64,000 nt of DNA from Aliibacillus thermotolerans (GCF_027853235.1 NZ_WKJG01000050.1:102707-166706); one strand, 5' to 3'. Counted from the stretch's first letter, positions 7,953 through 17,026 are shown. The notes: generated from the sequence alone by a model not told the origin. Numbers and translations are program-made.

Positions 7953-8411
7953 TTACAACGAAAATAAATTAGCAAGAAAAGGCTTCTCTTTTGGTTGTTT
8001 TGCCTCTTTATTTGTTGACTTTTCACTTTCCCATTTTACCATTTGTGCTTCTATTTTTTGGAGACGTGATTGAATGTCACGAACCGTTTTCCGATGCTCC
8101 ACCAGTTGAAAAGTGACAATATCATCAGCTTTATTCGAAACAATGGCCTCCAAAATTTTTATTTTCTCTTCCATTTTCGCTAGTCTTTCTTCCACATATT
8201 GGGCAGATACGGGAGGTTCTTCCTTAGGCTTTGCTGCTTTCTCATTTTGAATGTCTCGCAATTGGGACAGTTCTGTTTCAGTAAATAAATAATGACCGTT
8301 TTCATTTAATTCATATGGAATGTGATATTTCTTCACCCAATTTAACACAGTGCTCGGAGAAACACCTAATGCCTTTGCCACTTCTTTTGTTTTTAACCGT
8401 TCAGTCGTCAC
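7953..8411 (-). CDS. racA: RacA-like chromosome-anchoring MerR-type protein
   Basis: A 152-residue protein with an N-terminal MerR-like helix-turn-helix (TKEVAKALGVSPSTVLNWVKK, about residues 7-27), a wing (NENGHYLFTE) and a long coiled coil (about 70-140). This matches RacA, which in B. subtilis anchors oriC regions to the pole during sporulation. GTG at 8411 is chosen because AAGGAGG lies 9 nt upstream; the longer reading has no ribosome site. B. subtilis racA lies elsewhere on the chromosome, so an uncharacterised MerR-like coiled-coil regulator is the alternative. Confidence 0.65.
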   Translation of the reverse strand: MTTERLKTKEVAKALGVSPSTVLNWVKKYHIPYELNENGHYLFTETELSQLRDIQNEKAAKPKEEPPVSAQYVEERLAKMEEKIKILEAIVSNKADDIVTFQLVEHRKTVRDIQSRLQKIEAQMVKWESEKSTNKEAKQPKEKPFLANLFSL

Positions 8412-8437
8412 GTGTATACTCCTCCTTCTCAAATCGT

Positions 8438-8498
8438 ATATATCACTTCTTACTAATATAGAAAAAGCCCTTCTCACTTGACAAAACTAGTGATATAT
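8438..8498. repeat. 9-bp inverted repeat flanking the racA-like promoter
   Basis: ATATATCAC (8438-8446) and GTGATATAT (8490-8498) are perfect inverted copies on either side of the promoter at 8455-8484. The arrangement resembles a pair of operator half-sites. Confidence 0.5.
8455..8484 (-). promoter_or_regulatory. Promoter of the racA-like gene
   Basis: Minus strand TTGTCA (8479-8484), 18-bp spacer, TATATT (8455-8460), about 44 nt upstream of the GTG start. Confidence 0.6.
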
Positions 8499-8545
8499 CG
8501 AATAAGAAAGAGGATTTTAGCAACAATTCTACACGTTCTACGTTT

Positions 8546-8788
8546 TTAGTTATGTAATCGTTCGGCGACTGTTTCTGGAGGAATCGCTGATAAAAGGACA
8601 TGTGCACTATCAATAATAATAATGCTCCTTGTTTTTCGCCCATTGGTGACATCAATCAGTCTATTTTGTTTACGTGCTTCTTGAATGATTCGCTTTGTTG
8701 GCAAGGAGTCGGCACTTACAATTGTGGTAATACGCCCGGAAGGAATCATATTACCAAAGCCAAGGTTGATCGATTTTTCAGCCAACAT
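8546..8788 (-). CDS. RemA-like DNA-binding protein (DUF370)
   Basis: An 80-residue protein aligning throughout with RemA/YlzA: INLGFGN at the start, [28 protein letters not shown] in the middle and PPETVAERL at the end. In B. subtilis RemA is a ring-forming transcription activator of biofilm-matrix and osmoprotection genes. ATG at 8788 follows a strong AAAGGAGGGG and gives the family N-terminus; the ATG at 8815 lacks a site. RemA is normally encoded beside gmk; here the gene is next to recU, divergently oriented, so this is either a second DUF370 protein or a relocated remA. Confidence 0.8.
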   Translation of the reverse strand: MLAEKSINLGFGNMIPSGRITTIVSADSLPTKRIIQEARKQNRLIDVTNGRKTRSIIIIDSAHVLLSAIPPETVAERLHN

Positions 8789-8816
8789 CACCCCTCCTTT
8801 GTTAGCTTCTATCATA

Positions 8817-8885
8817 TCATTTCACTTCCCTTTTTTTAAAGTCATCAATGATTTGAGAGATCGCTGCGCGGGATAAATCCACCAT
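8817..8885 (-). CDS. Possible 22-residue small ORF upstream of the remA-like gene
   Basis: ATG-GTG-GAT start preceded by AAAGAGGAAAG, encoding 22 residues ([20 protein letters not shown]...) and ending 28 bp before the RemA-like start. It is helical and charged. No family is recognised; it may be a leader peptide, a real microprotein or chance. Confidence 0.25.
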   Translation of the reverse strand: MVDLSRAAISQIIDDFKKREVK

Positions 8886-8944
8886 CTTTCCTCTTTTTAT
8901 GTTAATATGAAATGATGAGAAGAGGAAGAAAGGGGAATGATACG

Positions 8945-9550
8945 TTGACATTTCACTATCCAAACGGAAAAAAATATACACCAAATATCACGAAAGCAAA
9001 TAAAAACCGCTCCTCTTTTCCAGCGATTACCCATGGAAAGAGAGGAATGACATTAGAAGAAGACATTAATGAATCGAACAAATATTATCGCGCAACGAAT
9101 CAAGCGATTATTCATAAAAAACCGACGCCTATTCAAGTCGTTTCGGTTGATTATCCGCAAAGAAGCAGCGCAAAAATTACGGAAGCCTATTTTAAACAAC
9201 CATCAACGACGGACTACAACGGCATTTATCGAGGAAAATATATCGATTTTGAAGCAAAAGAAACGAAAAACAAAACGTCGATTCCGCTCAATAACTTTCA
9301 CACCCATCAAGTAGAACATATGCAAGCCGTTCATGAACACGGGGGAATCTCGTTTCTTATTGTCCGATTTTCCACGTTACAACGTACATATTTATATGAT
9401 GTTACGCACTTTGTACCGTGGTTTTTTCAACATCAGAGAAAATCTATTCCTTTGAAAGCCATTGAATCGGAGGGTTATTTGATTCCAGAAAGTTATGCTC
9501 CGCGTCTTCACTATTTACAAGTAGTTGAAGATGTCTACTTTCACCAATAG
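8945..9550 (+). CDS. recU: Holliday junction resolvase RecU
   Basis: A 201-residue nuclease resolving Holliday junctions in recombination and chromosome segregation. The sequence matches Bacillus RecU: HYPNGKKY at the start, RGMTLEEDINESNKYY, KKPTPIQVV, SSTTDYNGIYRGKYIDFEAKETK with the catalytic Asp and Glu-x-Lys, and HQVEHM. TTG at 8945 is the likely start: AAAGGGG lies 9 nt upstream and the family begins at this point. The longer ATG at 8912 would add residues not found in RecU. ponA follows in the same direction, as in B. subtilis. Confidence 0.92.
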   Translation: MTFHYPNGKKYTPNITKANKNRSSFPAITHGKRGMTLEEDINESNKYYRATNQAIIHKKPTPIQVVSVDYPQRSSAKITEAYFKQPSTTDYNGIYRGKYIDFEAKETKNKTSIPLNNFHTHQVEHMQAVHEHGGISFLIVRFSTLQRTYLYDVTHFVPWFFQHQRKSIPLKAIESEGYLIPESYAPRLHYLQVVEDVYFHQ

Positions 9551-9636
9551 CTATATATGTAACCTTTTCCTTCCCCGTGCGTCTAATCATTTGAAAAATG
9601 ATTCCTGTTGATGAGAGCGAAGAAAGGAAGAAAACA

Positions 9637-12336
9637 ATGAGCGAAAAATATCGTTCACGAATGGAAAAAAGAAAACGAGCAGAAAAACAAAATAAACGTA
9701 AAAAAGCGACTCCAAAAAACAAATTTCCATTATGGAAAAAAATACTGATCACCTTTATTGTTTTATGTTTGTTGCTTGTCACCGGAGGTGCGATTAGTGC
9801 AGCGGTCATCATTCAATCAGCACCTGAGCTTGACCCAAATGAACTCGTATTATCCCAAGCAGCGGAAATTTATGATGAAAATGATGAGCTCGTCACCCGC
9901 CTCCAATCGGAAGAAAATCGAGATTTAGTAGATATTACAGAAGTGCCGGATCATGTCAAAAATGCCTTTATCGCAGTGGAAGATGTTCGCTTTTATGATC
10001 ATTTTGGCATTGACATTAAGCGAGTTTTCGGTGCGATTGTGAAAAATATCACCGATGGCTTCGGTGCAGAAGGTGCAAGTACGATTACACAGCAAGTTGT
10101 AAAAAATGCTTTTTTAACCTTCGACAAAACGTTAACGCGGAAAATACAAGAGCAATATTTAGCAATCAAACTAGAGCAAATGTATACAAAAGACCAAATT
10201 TTGGAAATCTATTTAAATATGATATTTTTTAATGAAAGATCCTACGGGATTGGGGAAGCAGCAAGTGTTTACTTTAATAAAGAAGTTTCCGAATTAACGA
10301 TTGAAGATGCTGCACTGCTTGCGGCTATTCCGAGACGTCCAAGCTACTATCATCCGATTCAAAATCCGGAAGCCGCTTTAAAGCGTCGCAATATGATCAT
10401 CGACCTGATGCATACACATGGATTTATATCAGAGGAGGATCGCAATCGTGCGAAAGAAGTCACGATCGAAGAACAAATCAACTACAATCCTCGTCCAGAC
10501 GAAGTGGTCTATGATTCATTCATTACCCAAGTACAACAAGAAATTGAAGAAATTGACGGGATTACTACCTCTGACCTTTATAATGGTGGTTTAAAAATAT
10601 ACACCACCCTTGATCGTGATGCGCAAGACTTCGCGGAAGAAGTGATTCAAACGAATAACTATATTAGCTACTACCCGGACAGCGAAGATTTTCAAGTCGG
10701 TTTTACGTTACTCGATACGAAAACCGGACAAATTAAAGCAATGGTAGGGAATCGTCAAAATCAAGACGTTGCGCGTGGCTTCAATTATGCGGCAAATGCG
10801 AAAGCGAGTCCTGGTTCCACCATTAAACCAATTATGGACTATGGTCCGGCGATTGAACATCATCAGTGGTCGACCTTCCATCAAATTGACGACAGCCCTC
10901 ACACTTATTCCGATGGGACACCGGTTCGTAACTACACGAGAACCCATTCAGGTTCCGTGAGCATGCGCGAAGCCCTTGTTCGCTCTATTAACGTTCCAGC
11001 GGTAAAAGCGTTACAAGCAACGGGATTAGAGAAAGCAAAAAACTTTGCTAGCGGGCTAGGTCTCCCAATGGAAGGAGAAATTTATGAATCGGCTGCCCTT
11101 GGTGGAGGAGTGGAAGTATCAAGTTTGGAAATGGCAGGTGCCTATGCCGCTTTTGGAAACAATGGAATGTACACAAAACCATATGCCGTTCGAAAAATTG
11201 AATTCCCGGACGGGCGTACATTAACTTTAGAACCAGAATCGAAACGTGCCATGAGCGACTATACTGCGTATATGATTACCGATATGTTGAAAGATGTCGT
11301 CACTCGCGGAACAGGAACTGGAGCCAACATTCCAAATCTTCCACTGGCAGGAAAAACAGGAACGACAAACTTTGATGACAATGAAAGACAACGTTTTGGT
11401 ATTCCACAAGGTGGAGCACCGGATGTTTGGTTTAGTGGATATACGACCCAATATACTGCAGCTGTTTGGACTGGATTTAGTGGTCAACGAGGGGAAAATT
11501 ACTTGATCGGCCAAGAACGAGACATCGCCAAAGAAATTTTTCGCTTGACGATGAGTCATGTGTCTCAAAATATCGACACACCGGACTTTGAAAAACCGGA
11601 TTCCGTCGTAGAAATTGTTCTTGATCGTTATACAGGACGCCGGGCTCACGCTGGCACCCCTGATAGTGCACGGACAGTAGAATTGTTCGTGAAAGGTACC
11701 GGTCCGGAACCAATCTCGATGGAAGAAGAAACCTCCCTTCACGAAATTACAGGGCTACAAGCAACATACGACGAAGAAGCGGATGCGATCTACGTTTCTT
11801 GGAATTATGAAAGTGAAGAAAATGAGTCCGTTACTTTCCAAATTGACCATCGAACAAATGACGGGAACTACACGACGATACAAAGTCAAAGTGAGATGCA
11901 ATTTACTTTGACAAATCCTGAAAAAAATGCCACCCATTATTTCCGAGTCACCGCAACAAGACCTGATGGAGAATCAACTTCAAGAGAAGTCCAAGTCGGA
12001 GTAGCAATCGAAGAAGAAGAGACAGAAGAGGAATTGGAAGACGAAGAAACGGATGAAAATCATCTTGGTGAAGAACAAGACGAAACAAAAGAAAATGGTC
12101 GTGACACATCAGAAGAAAGCAACAACGAAGAAGAACCTTCAACACCACCAGAAGAGACGGAACAACCGCAAGATGAAGAGAACAATCAACCAACTCAGCC
12201 AGATCCGAATGATGATACGTCTTCCAATGGAAATGCGAATGACAATGGATCTAACAACCGTTCCGAAAATGGAAATGACAATGGAGCAAATGCAAATTCC
12301 GTTCGACCTGATGACGCCGCTGCACCAACAGAATAA
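9637..12336 (+). CDS. ponA: Bifunctional class A penicillin-binding protein 1
   Basis: An 899-residue peptidoglycan glycosyltransferase/transpeptidase. Order: basic cytoplasmic tail, one membrane anchor (about 33-60), GT51 domain with the catalytic Glu in AVEDVRFYDHFG (about 115), transpeptidase with SxxK (Ser394, Lys397), SIN (450-452) and KTG (573-575), then a fibronectin type III-like domain. The last 110 residues are an acidic Glu/Asn/Gly-rich low-complexity tail. It acts on the outer face of the membrane to polymerise and cross-link glycan strands. ATG at 9637 follows GAAAGGAAG. The recU-ponA pairing is conserved in Bacillus. Confidence 0.95.
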   Translation: MSEKYRSRMEKRKRAEKQNKRKKATPKNKFPLWKKILITFIVLCLLLVTGGAISAAVIIQSAPELDPNELVLSQAAEIYDENDELVTRLQSEENRDLVDITEVPDHVKNAFIAVEDVRFYDHFGIDIKRVFGAIVKNITDGFGAEGASTITQQVVKNAFLTFDKTLTRKIQEQYLAIKLEQMYTKDQILEIYLNMIFFNERSYGIGEAASVYFNKEVSELTIEDAALLAAIPRRPSYYHPIQNPEAALKRRNMIIDLMHTHGFISEEDRNRAKEVTIEEQINYNPRPDEVVYDSFITQVQQEIEEIDGITTSDLYNGGLKIYTTLDRDAQDFAEEVIQTNNYISYYPDSEDFQVGFTLLDTKTGQIKAMVGNRQNQDVARGFNYAANAKASPGSTIKPIMDYGPAIEHHQWSTFHQIDDSPHTYSDGTPVRNYTRTHSGSVSMREALVRSINVPAVKALQATGLEKAKNFASGLGLPMEGEIYESAALGGGVEVSSLEMAGAYAAFGNNGMYTKPYAVRKIEFPDGRTLTLEPESKRAMSDYTAYMITDMLKDVVTRGTGTGANIPNLPLAGKTGTTNFDDNERQRFGIPQGGAPDVWFSGYTTQYTAAVWTGFSGQRGENYLIGQERDIAKEIFRLTMSHVSQNIDTPDFEKPDSVVEIVLDRYTGRRAHAGTPDSARTVELFVKGTGPEPISMEEETSLHEITGLQATYDEEADAIYVSWNYESEENESVTFQIDHRTNDGNYTTIQSQSEMQFTLTNPEKNATHYFRVTATRPDGESTSREVQVGVAIEEEETEEELEDEETDENHLGEEQDETKENGRDTSEESNNEEEPSTPPEETEQPQDEENNQPTQPDPNDDTSSNGNANDNGSNNRSENGNDNGANANSVRPDDAAAPTE

Positions 12337-12432
12337 ACGGTGAACAAGAATGGGACAAAACTTCAGTTCATCGTCAAAACTTGGTGAGTCTCTCTTTTTG
12401 AGTACAAAGAACATTTAAAAAAGAAAATGATG

Positions 12433-12471
12433 AAAAAAGTGTCGTGTGAACTGGTCATGCGACACTTTTTT
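12433..12471. terminator. Bidirectional intrinsic terminator after ponA
   Basis: Perfect 12-bp stem AAAAAAGTGTCG / CGACACTTTTTT with a 15-nt loop, T-rich on both strands. Confidence 0.85.
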
Positions 12472-12609
12472 CGTACAATCCGAACACGAGTAGTCGTAAG
12501 AGGATTGGAATTGGAAATAAAAGGGAAATGCACTTCTGGCGGAAAACTTAAGGAAATATACCGTTAGACAAATAATCCAATCATAGAAGAAGGGAAAACA
12601 TCCTACAAA

Positions 12610-12652
12610 AATGGTTCCAAGGAAATTTTAGTGCTTGGAACCATTCTTTTTT
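12610..12652. terminator. Second intrinsic terminator in the ponA-dynamin gap
   Basis: Perfect 12-bp stem AATGGTTCCAAG / CTTGGAACCATT followed by CTTTTTT on the plus strand, about 140 bp beyond the first terminator. The minus strand is also T-rich after the stem. Confidence 0.75.
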
Positions 12653-12682
12653 GGCTAGTTATGTCCCTGTCTCCTTTATTTT

Positions 12683-12731
12683 AAAAAACCTCAGCTATCG
12701 TCTTTTCCAAAAACGATAAGCAGAGGTTTTT
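12683..12731 (-). terminator. Intrinsic terminator of the dynamin gene
   Basis: Minus-strand stem AAAACCTC ... GAGGTTTTTT with an inner ATCGT / ACGAT pairing, starting a few bases after the stop codon. Confidence 0.75.
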
Positions 12732-12735
12732 GTTA

Positions 12736-15700
12736 TTAAGCTTGAAGACTCGCTTCGATAAAGCGAACTTCTTCTTCTATTTCTGGTTTTCTATCTAAAT
12801 CATACAACCAAGTAGAACGCTCCATTTCTTTCTCTATTTCTGCAATGATTTCTTCACGACCTTTCACAGTCAATGTTTGCACGATCTCCTTCAGCTCTTC
12901 TTCCATTTCCTTTTCAAATTCTTGCATAAACGGATGCATGACGGAATGGATGTTTTCTCGTAACGCTTCTTTCATTTCGTTTACTTGTTGATTTTCAAAA
13001 AAGTCTTTCGTTGATTTGAAATATGACAACAAATGTTCTTGATGCAAAGATAAACGATTATCCTTTTTCAGCGGATGCTGAATGGCAATGTCCAACGTTG
13101 GTGGAATAAGATATAGCTGAGGTGGCTTTTGTTGTTCAAAAAATTCCTCCACATATTGGCTTACTGCTTTTTGAGCTTTTGTTTCAAGACGAATGAACAT
13201 CGTTTCTATTTCTTGAGAGACGTATTGTCTTAAAAATCCTTCCAATTCTTGCAACGCCCCTTGTAGTTGATTTTTTTGTTGCTTTTTCGACGTTGCTGTA
13301 AAGATTGTTGGATTGATGACATGATGGAAATAATCTTGAACATGAAAACTTGTTCGCTCTTTTAAATAAGAACTTTGCTGTTCGATTTCTTCCATCAATA
13401 AGGAGAAAAGAAATTGTACATGAAATTGAGATACTTTCTTTTTCAGTCGTTCCGCTGCGTCATTTTTCTCCTGAAGATGTTTTTCTAACGCTTTTTGATC
13501 TTTCGACATGGATCGTAAAACCATACTTAATTGCTCGAAAATGGTTGTCCATTCTCGCTTCATTTTTTGTAGATGAAGATGTTGCAATTCCTTCCATGTT
13601 GTTTCTGTAAAAAATTGTTCAAACTGCTCAAATGCTTTTCCTGTTTCTTCATGATGAGAAAGAGATCGTTTTCTTTTCAGTCCTTCTTTACTGGAAAGGG
13701 CAAATAAACGTGGCGTTTGTATGCCATTTTTCTCCAATTGTTCTTTTACGTGCGCTTTTACCCCATGAAGTTCATAGCGATTGGACGCTAAGTCCGCCGC
13801 ATTAATGATAAAATAGAGCTTGTTTGTTTCAAAGTGTTCATTTGCTCTACCTAGTTGTTGAAGAAACATTTCGTCTGCTTTCGAAAAAGCATGATTGTAA
13901 TACGTTAAATAAAATATCGCATCGGATTGACGCAACTGTTCAAAAGCGACATTGGTATGACGACCATGAATGGAGTTAACTCCCGGGGTGTCCACTAATT
14001 CTAATCCTTTTTCCGTCCATTCAGAATCGTAATAAACAATCACTTCTTGAATCATACAAGCACGTTCTTCTTTCGCAACCCATTCATCAAGCTCTTTTAA
14101 ATCAATTTGCACTTGTTCCCCTAATCGGCGCTGTTCTCGCTTCATTCCTTCCTTTAACGTGTGTAAATAATCCGCATACATTCTTTGATACCCATTCAAT
14201 CCTTGCGTAGCTGGTTTTTTCCATTGAGAGATGGAGTCAAAATCTAATGAAAGTCCTAGCTCTCTCGAAGCTGCTTGAATTTCGTCTTGTAAAAAATTTT
14301 CATCTTTCATTTGAATCACAACCGTACCGTGCGGATAATCTTCTGTACTTTTACGTATCCGATTGACTGCGGCTGTGGTTGGATGAGGGGAGACCGGTAA
14401 AACGGTATCTCCAAGCATCGCATTAATAAAACTGGACTTCCCTGCGCTAAATGCTCCAAACAAAGAAATAACGGCTGTATTGTTTTCATATTGGGTAAGA
14501 AGCTGCAATAACCTCTTTTTTTCTTCTTGAAAAATATCTCGTGCAGCGAATGTTTTCAAATATTCGTAGAGTGGTTGAAGAAAAGAATCATCCACGTTTA
14601 CGGCATCTCTTTCATTCAAGACAATGTCTTCTTTTTCACTAATGACGCTTTCTTCTTCTTGAATGACTGCAATTGGATGAATCGCATCTTCTGGATAAGG
14701 TTTTTCAGCTGCTCGTTTCAATGTGTCGAAAAAATGTTGATCCTTTTCATGTTGCTCCAACCATATTTTACATTTTTCGATGGAGCGGTCATACGACGCT
14801 TCCGTCTCTTCCCACCGTTCCCACTCTTCCTGTACATGGGACACTGCTCTTTCTTTTTCTTCCAACTCTTCTTTCAATAGATGAAAACGTTTTTCAATGG
14901 CGCGTTCATACTCGTGAAATAGGTGATCCGTCTTGTGTTTCACTTCTTTCACAATTTCATTCGTCACGTTTTTCGTAAAAGTATAAACGAACTTACGGTC
15001 CATTTCGGTAGCCGAAGTCACAAAGCGAGTAAGTAAGGAGGCGTCGGCAGTAAATTCAATCGTTTGTACTTCTTTTTGATACGTCTCTTTCTCTTCCAAT
15101 AATACTTCATCAACTTTTAACAACATGTTTCTTACGTGGAAAAGAAGTTGTGTTTTGATTTTTTCGTTTAACTCTTCTAACAGTGCTCGCTCTCGTCGTT
15201 GTCGTTCTTCTTTCGTTTTCTTTCCGGAAAATAAAAATCCTACTTTAAATGAAGGTTGTTGACTTTCCAGCCATTGTCGCGCCTTTTCAGTCGTCGTATA
15301 AGGAAATAGTTGTGCATTTTGAAACAAATGGTCTCTTTCTTGATAAAGGGATTGGATCGCTTTTCTTTTTTCATCGTTCATATCAGCAAGCCGTTCTTGC
15401 CGCTTTTGTCTTTCCATAAACAAATGTGGATCAAGTCCTTTTTCCGTTACCGATTGTTTCCAGTCATCAAAGGCTTCTTCTTTTTCTTCTTTCAAGCGCT
15501 CCAGTAAATGTAACACCGTTCCCCGTTCCAATTGTTTTAAACTGTCTTCAATCAGGGAACTACTACTATATGTCATTCCTTTTATAAATTTTTCCAGTTG
15601 TTCATATTGGTTAAACGGATGGTCCTCTACTTTCATAGAAGTAAAAAAGACGTGAATCGGTTGGATGCCAAATTGCACTAACATATTTCTCACATTGTTC

Positions 15701-16320
15701 TCAAAGACTTGTAAAGATAATTCGTTCTCATCATGTTTATCGATTTGATTAATGACAAGAAGGATTGGTTTATTTTCATTGGACAATTGCTTTAAGAAAT
15801 GGATATTTGTCTCCGACTGAACATGGTTATAGTCGGTCACATATACAATAAAGTCAGTTGTCATTAACTGTTGTGCTGTCACTTGTTGATGACGAACATC
15901 TGTAGAATCTACTCCCGGTGTATCTAAAATTTTGGCTCGCTTTGACAAAAAAGGAAGCGGCGCATAAATGCGAATGGAGGAGATGCTCTCTCCATCCATT
16001 CCCCATCTTTTCGCTTCTGCCCATGGGATTTCTTCATGCCAAACTTCTACTTCTCCATCGTGTCGTTCTACTTCTAATTTCACATCACCGTTTTGAATAG
16101 AAATAACATTCGCGCTCGTTGGAATTGGACTGGTTGGCAATAATTCATTTCCTAATAAACGATTTAACAACGTGGATTTCCCCGCGGAAAAATGCCCGCA
16201 AAATGCTATTTCAAAAAAAGGGTCTTCCTTTTTACGCGCTAATTTTTGTAACCGTTCTTCATCTTCTCGTTGAAAAGGAAGTGTAGCTAAGTCATGATCT
16301 ATTACTTGAACATCATTCAT
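12736..16320 (-). CDS. dynA: Dynamin-like GTPase with two fused dynamin units (DynA type)
   Basis: A 1194-residue membrane-remodelling GTPase, close in length to B. subtilis DynA/YpbR. Two GTPase domains are visible. The first has GHFSAGKS (42-49), DTPGVDS (about 114) and NQID. The second has GAFSAGKSS (about 620-628) and DTPGVNS (about 780). Each is followed by a long coiled-coil stalk. In B. subtilis DynA tethers and fuses membranes and protects against phage and antibiotic stress. The ATG overlaps the nth stop (TAATG), so it is coupled to nth. In B. subtilis this site holds ypoC instead. Confidence 0.9.
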   Translation of the reverse strand: MNDVQVIDHDLATLPFQREDEERLQKLARKKEDPFFEIAFCGHFSAGKSTLLNRLLGNELLPTSPIPTSANVISIQNGDVKLEVERHDGEVEVWHEEIPWAEAKRWGMDGESISSIRIYAPLPFLSKRAKILDTPGVDSTDVRHQQVTAQQLMTTDFIVYVTDYNHVQSETNIHFLKQLSNENKPILLVINQIDKHDENELSLQVFENNVRNMLVQFGIQPIHVFFTSMKVEDHPFNQYEQLEKFIKGMTYSSSSLIEDSLKQLERGTVLHLLERLKEEKEEAFDDWKQSVTEKGLDPHLFMERQKRQERLADMNDEKRKAIQSLYQERDHLFQNAQLFPYTTTEKARQWLESQQPSFKVGFLFSGKKTKEERQRRERALLEELNEKIKTQLLFHVRNMLLKVDEVLLEEKETYQKEVQTIEFTADASLLTRFVTSATEMDRKFVYTFTKNVTNEIVKEVKHKTDHLFHEYERAIEKRFHLLKEELEEKERAVSHVQEEWERWEETEASYDRSIEKCKIWLEQHEKDQHFFDTLKRAAEKPYPEDAIHPIAVIQEEESVISEKEDIVLNERDAVNVDDSFLQPLYEYLKTFAARDIFQEEKKRLLQLLTQYENNTAVISLFGAFSAGKSSFINAMLGDTVLPVSPHPTTAAVNRIRKSTEDYPHGTVVIQMKDENFLQDEIQAASRELGLSLDFDSISQWKKPATQGLNGYQRMYADYLHTLKEGMKREQRRLGEQVQIDLKELDEWVAKEERACMIQEVIVYYDSEWTEKGLELVDTPGVNSIHGRHTNVAFEQLRQSDAIFYLTYYNHAFSKADEMFLQQLGRANEHFETNKLYFIINAADLASNRYELHGVKAHVKEQLEKNGIQTPRLFALSSKEGLKRKRSLSHHEETGKAFEQFEQFFTETTWKELQHLHLQKMKREWTTIFEQLSMVLRSMSKDQKALEKHLQEKNDAAERLKKKVSQFHVQFLFSLLMEEIEQQSSYLKERTSFHVQDYFHHVINPTIFTATSKKQQKNQLQGALQELEGFLRQYVSQEIETMFIRLETKAQKAVSQYVEEFFEQQKPPQLYLIPPTLDIAIQHPLKKDNRLSLHQEHLLSYFKSTKDFFENQQVNEMKEALRENIHSVMHPFMQEFEKEMEEELKEIVQTLTVKGREEIIAEIEKEMERSTWLYDLDRKPEIEEEVRFIEASLQA

Positions 16321-17006
16321 TATACTCCCTCACTTCTTGTTTCCAGCCTACTCATTTTTTCATGTTTTTTCATTCTTTTTTTCCCTTCTCGACACATAGT
16401 TAACAACGGGCAAGTTTCACATTTTGGAGACTGTGCTTTACAATGATAGCGACCGAAGAAAATGAGTCGATGATGAGAAATGGACCATTCTTCTTTTGGA
16501 ATTTTTTTCATTAATGTCTCTTCTACTTGTCGCACGTTATCTTTCCAACGACAAATTCCAAGACGTTTAGAAACACGCTCCACATGCGTGTCCACTGCAA
16601 TAGCAGGAACACCGAAAGCAACCGATGCGACAACGTTGGCAGTTTTTCTCCCTACGCCTGCAAGAGTCATTAACTCTTCTCTCGTTCGCGGAACTTCCCC
16701 GTTAAAATGATCTATTAAAGATTGAGATAACTTTTTGATGTTTTTGGCTTTATTGCGATACAATCCAATCGAACGAATGTCTTCTTCTAACTCTTCTTGA
16801 CTAACACGGACATAATCTTCCGGTGTTTGATACTTTTTAAACAAGTTTGGTGTGACCCGGTTTACAAGCGCGTCGGTGCATTGGGCCGATAAGACAACCG
16901 CAATTAATAGTTCAAAGGGGTTGGAATGATGAAGTTCACATTTTGCATCAGGAAACATTTCCCCAATGGTTGTTAACACCGTTTTCACTTGTTTTTTCGA
17001 CAACAT
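16320..17006 (-). CDS. nth: Endonuclease III
   Basis: A 228-residue base-excision glycosylase/AP lyase for oxidised pyrimidines. The helix-hairpin-helix with catalytic Lys (LAGVGRKTANVV) and the catalytic Asp (AVDTHVERV) are present. A C-terminal [4Fe-4S] motif follows as C-x6-C-x2-C-x5-C (CKAQSPKCETCPLLTMC). AAAGGAG precedes the ATG. It lies 20 bp after dnaD and overlaps dynA by one base, so it belongs to the dnaD-nth-dynA transcription unit. The C-terminal basic extension beyond the cluster is typical of Bacillus Nth. Confidence 0.95.
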   Translation of the reverse strand: MLSKKQVKTVLTTIGEMFPDAKCELHHSNPFELLIAVVLSAQCTDALVNRVTPNLFKKYQTPEDYVRVSQEELEEDIRSIGLYRNKAKNIKKLSQSLIDHFNGEVPRTREELMTLAGVGRKTANVVASVAFGVPAIAVDTHVERVSKRLGICRWKDNVRQVEETLMKKIPKEEWSISHHRLIFFGRYHCKAQSPKCETCPLLTMCREGKKRMKKHEKMSRLETRSEGV

Positions 17007-17026
17007 CGTTTTGTTCTCCTTTGCTA

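Larger units (their letters stand above)
12348..12671. repeat. Intergenic repeat-like element, copy B
   Basis: This fills most of the 399-bp gap between convergent ponA and the dynamin gene. It starts GAATGGGACAAAA (12348-12360) and ends TTATGTCCCTGTC (12659-12671), an imperfect inverted pair related to the ends of the element at 1878-2185. The length (324 bp) and setting (3' ends of convergent genes) are also similar, but the interior differs: it is AT-rich and carries two perfect 12-bp stem terminators. No convincing gene lies inside it. Confidence 0.35.

Noticed and set aside
12053..12414. Plus- and minus-strand ORFs over the ponA tail
   Set aside because: They are shadows produced by the low-complexity Glu/Asn-rich coding sequence.
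12472..12609. A 7-codon ORF (MHFWRKT) between the two terminators after ponA
   Set aside because: Too short, with no promoter and no supporting pattern.
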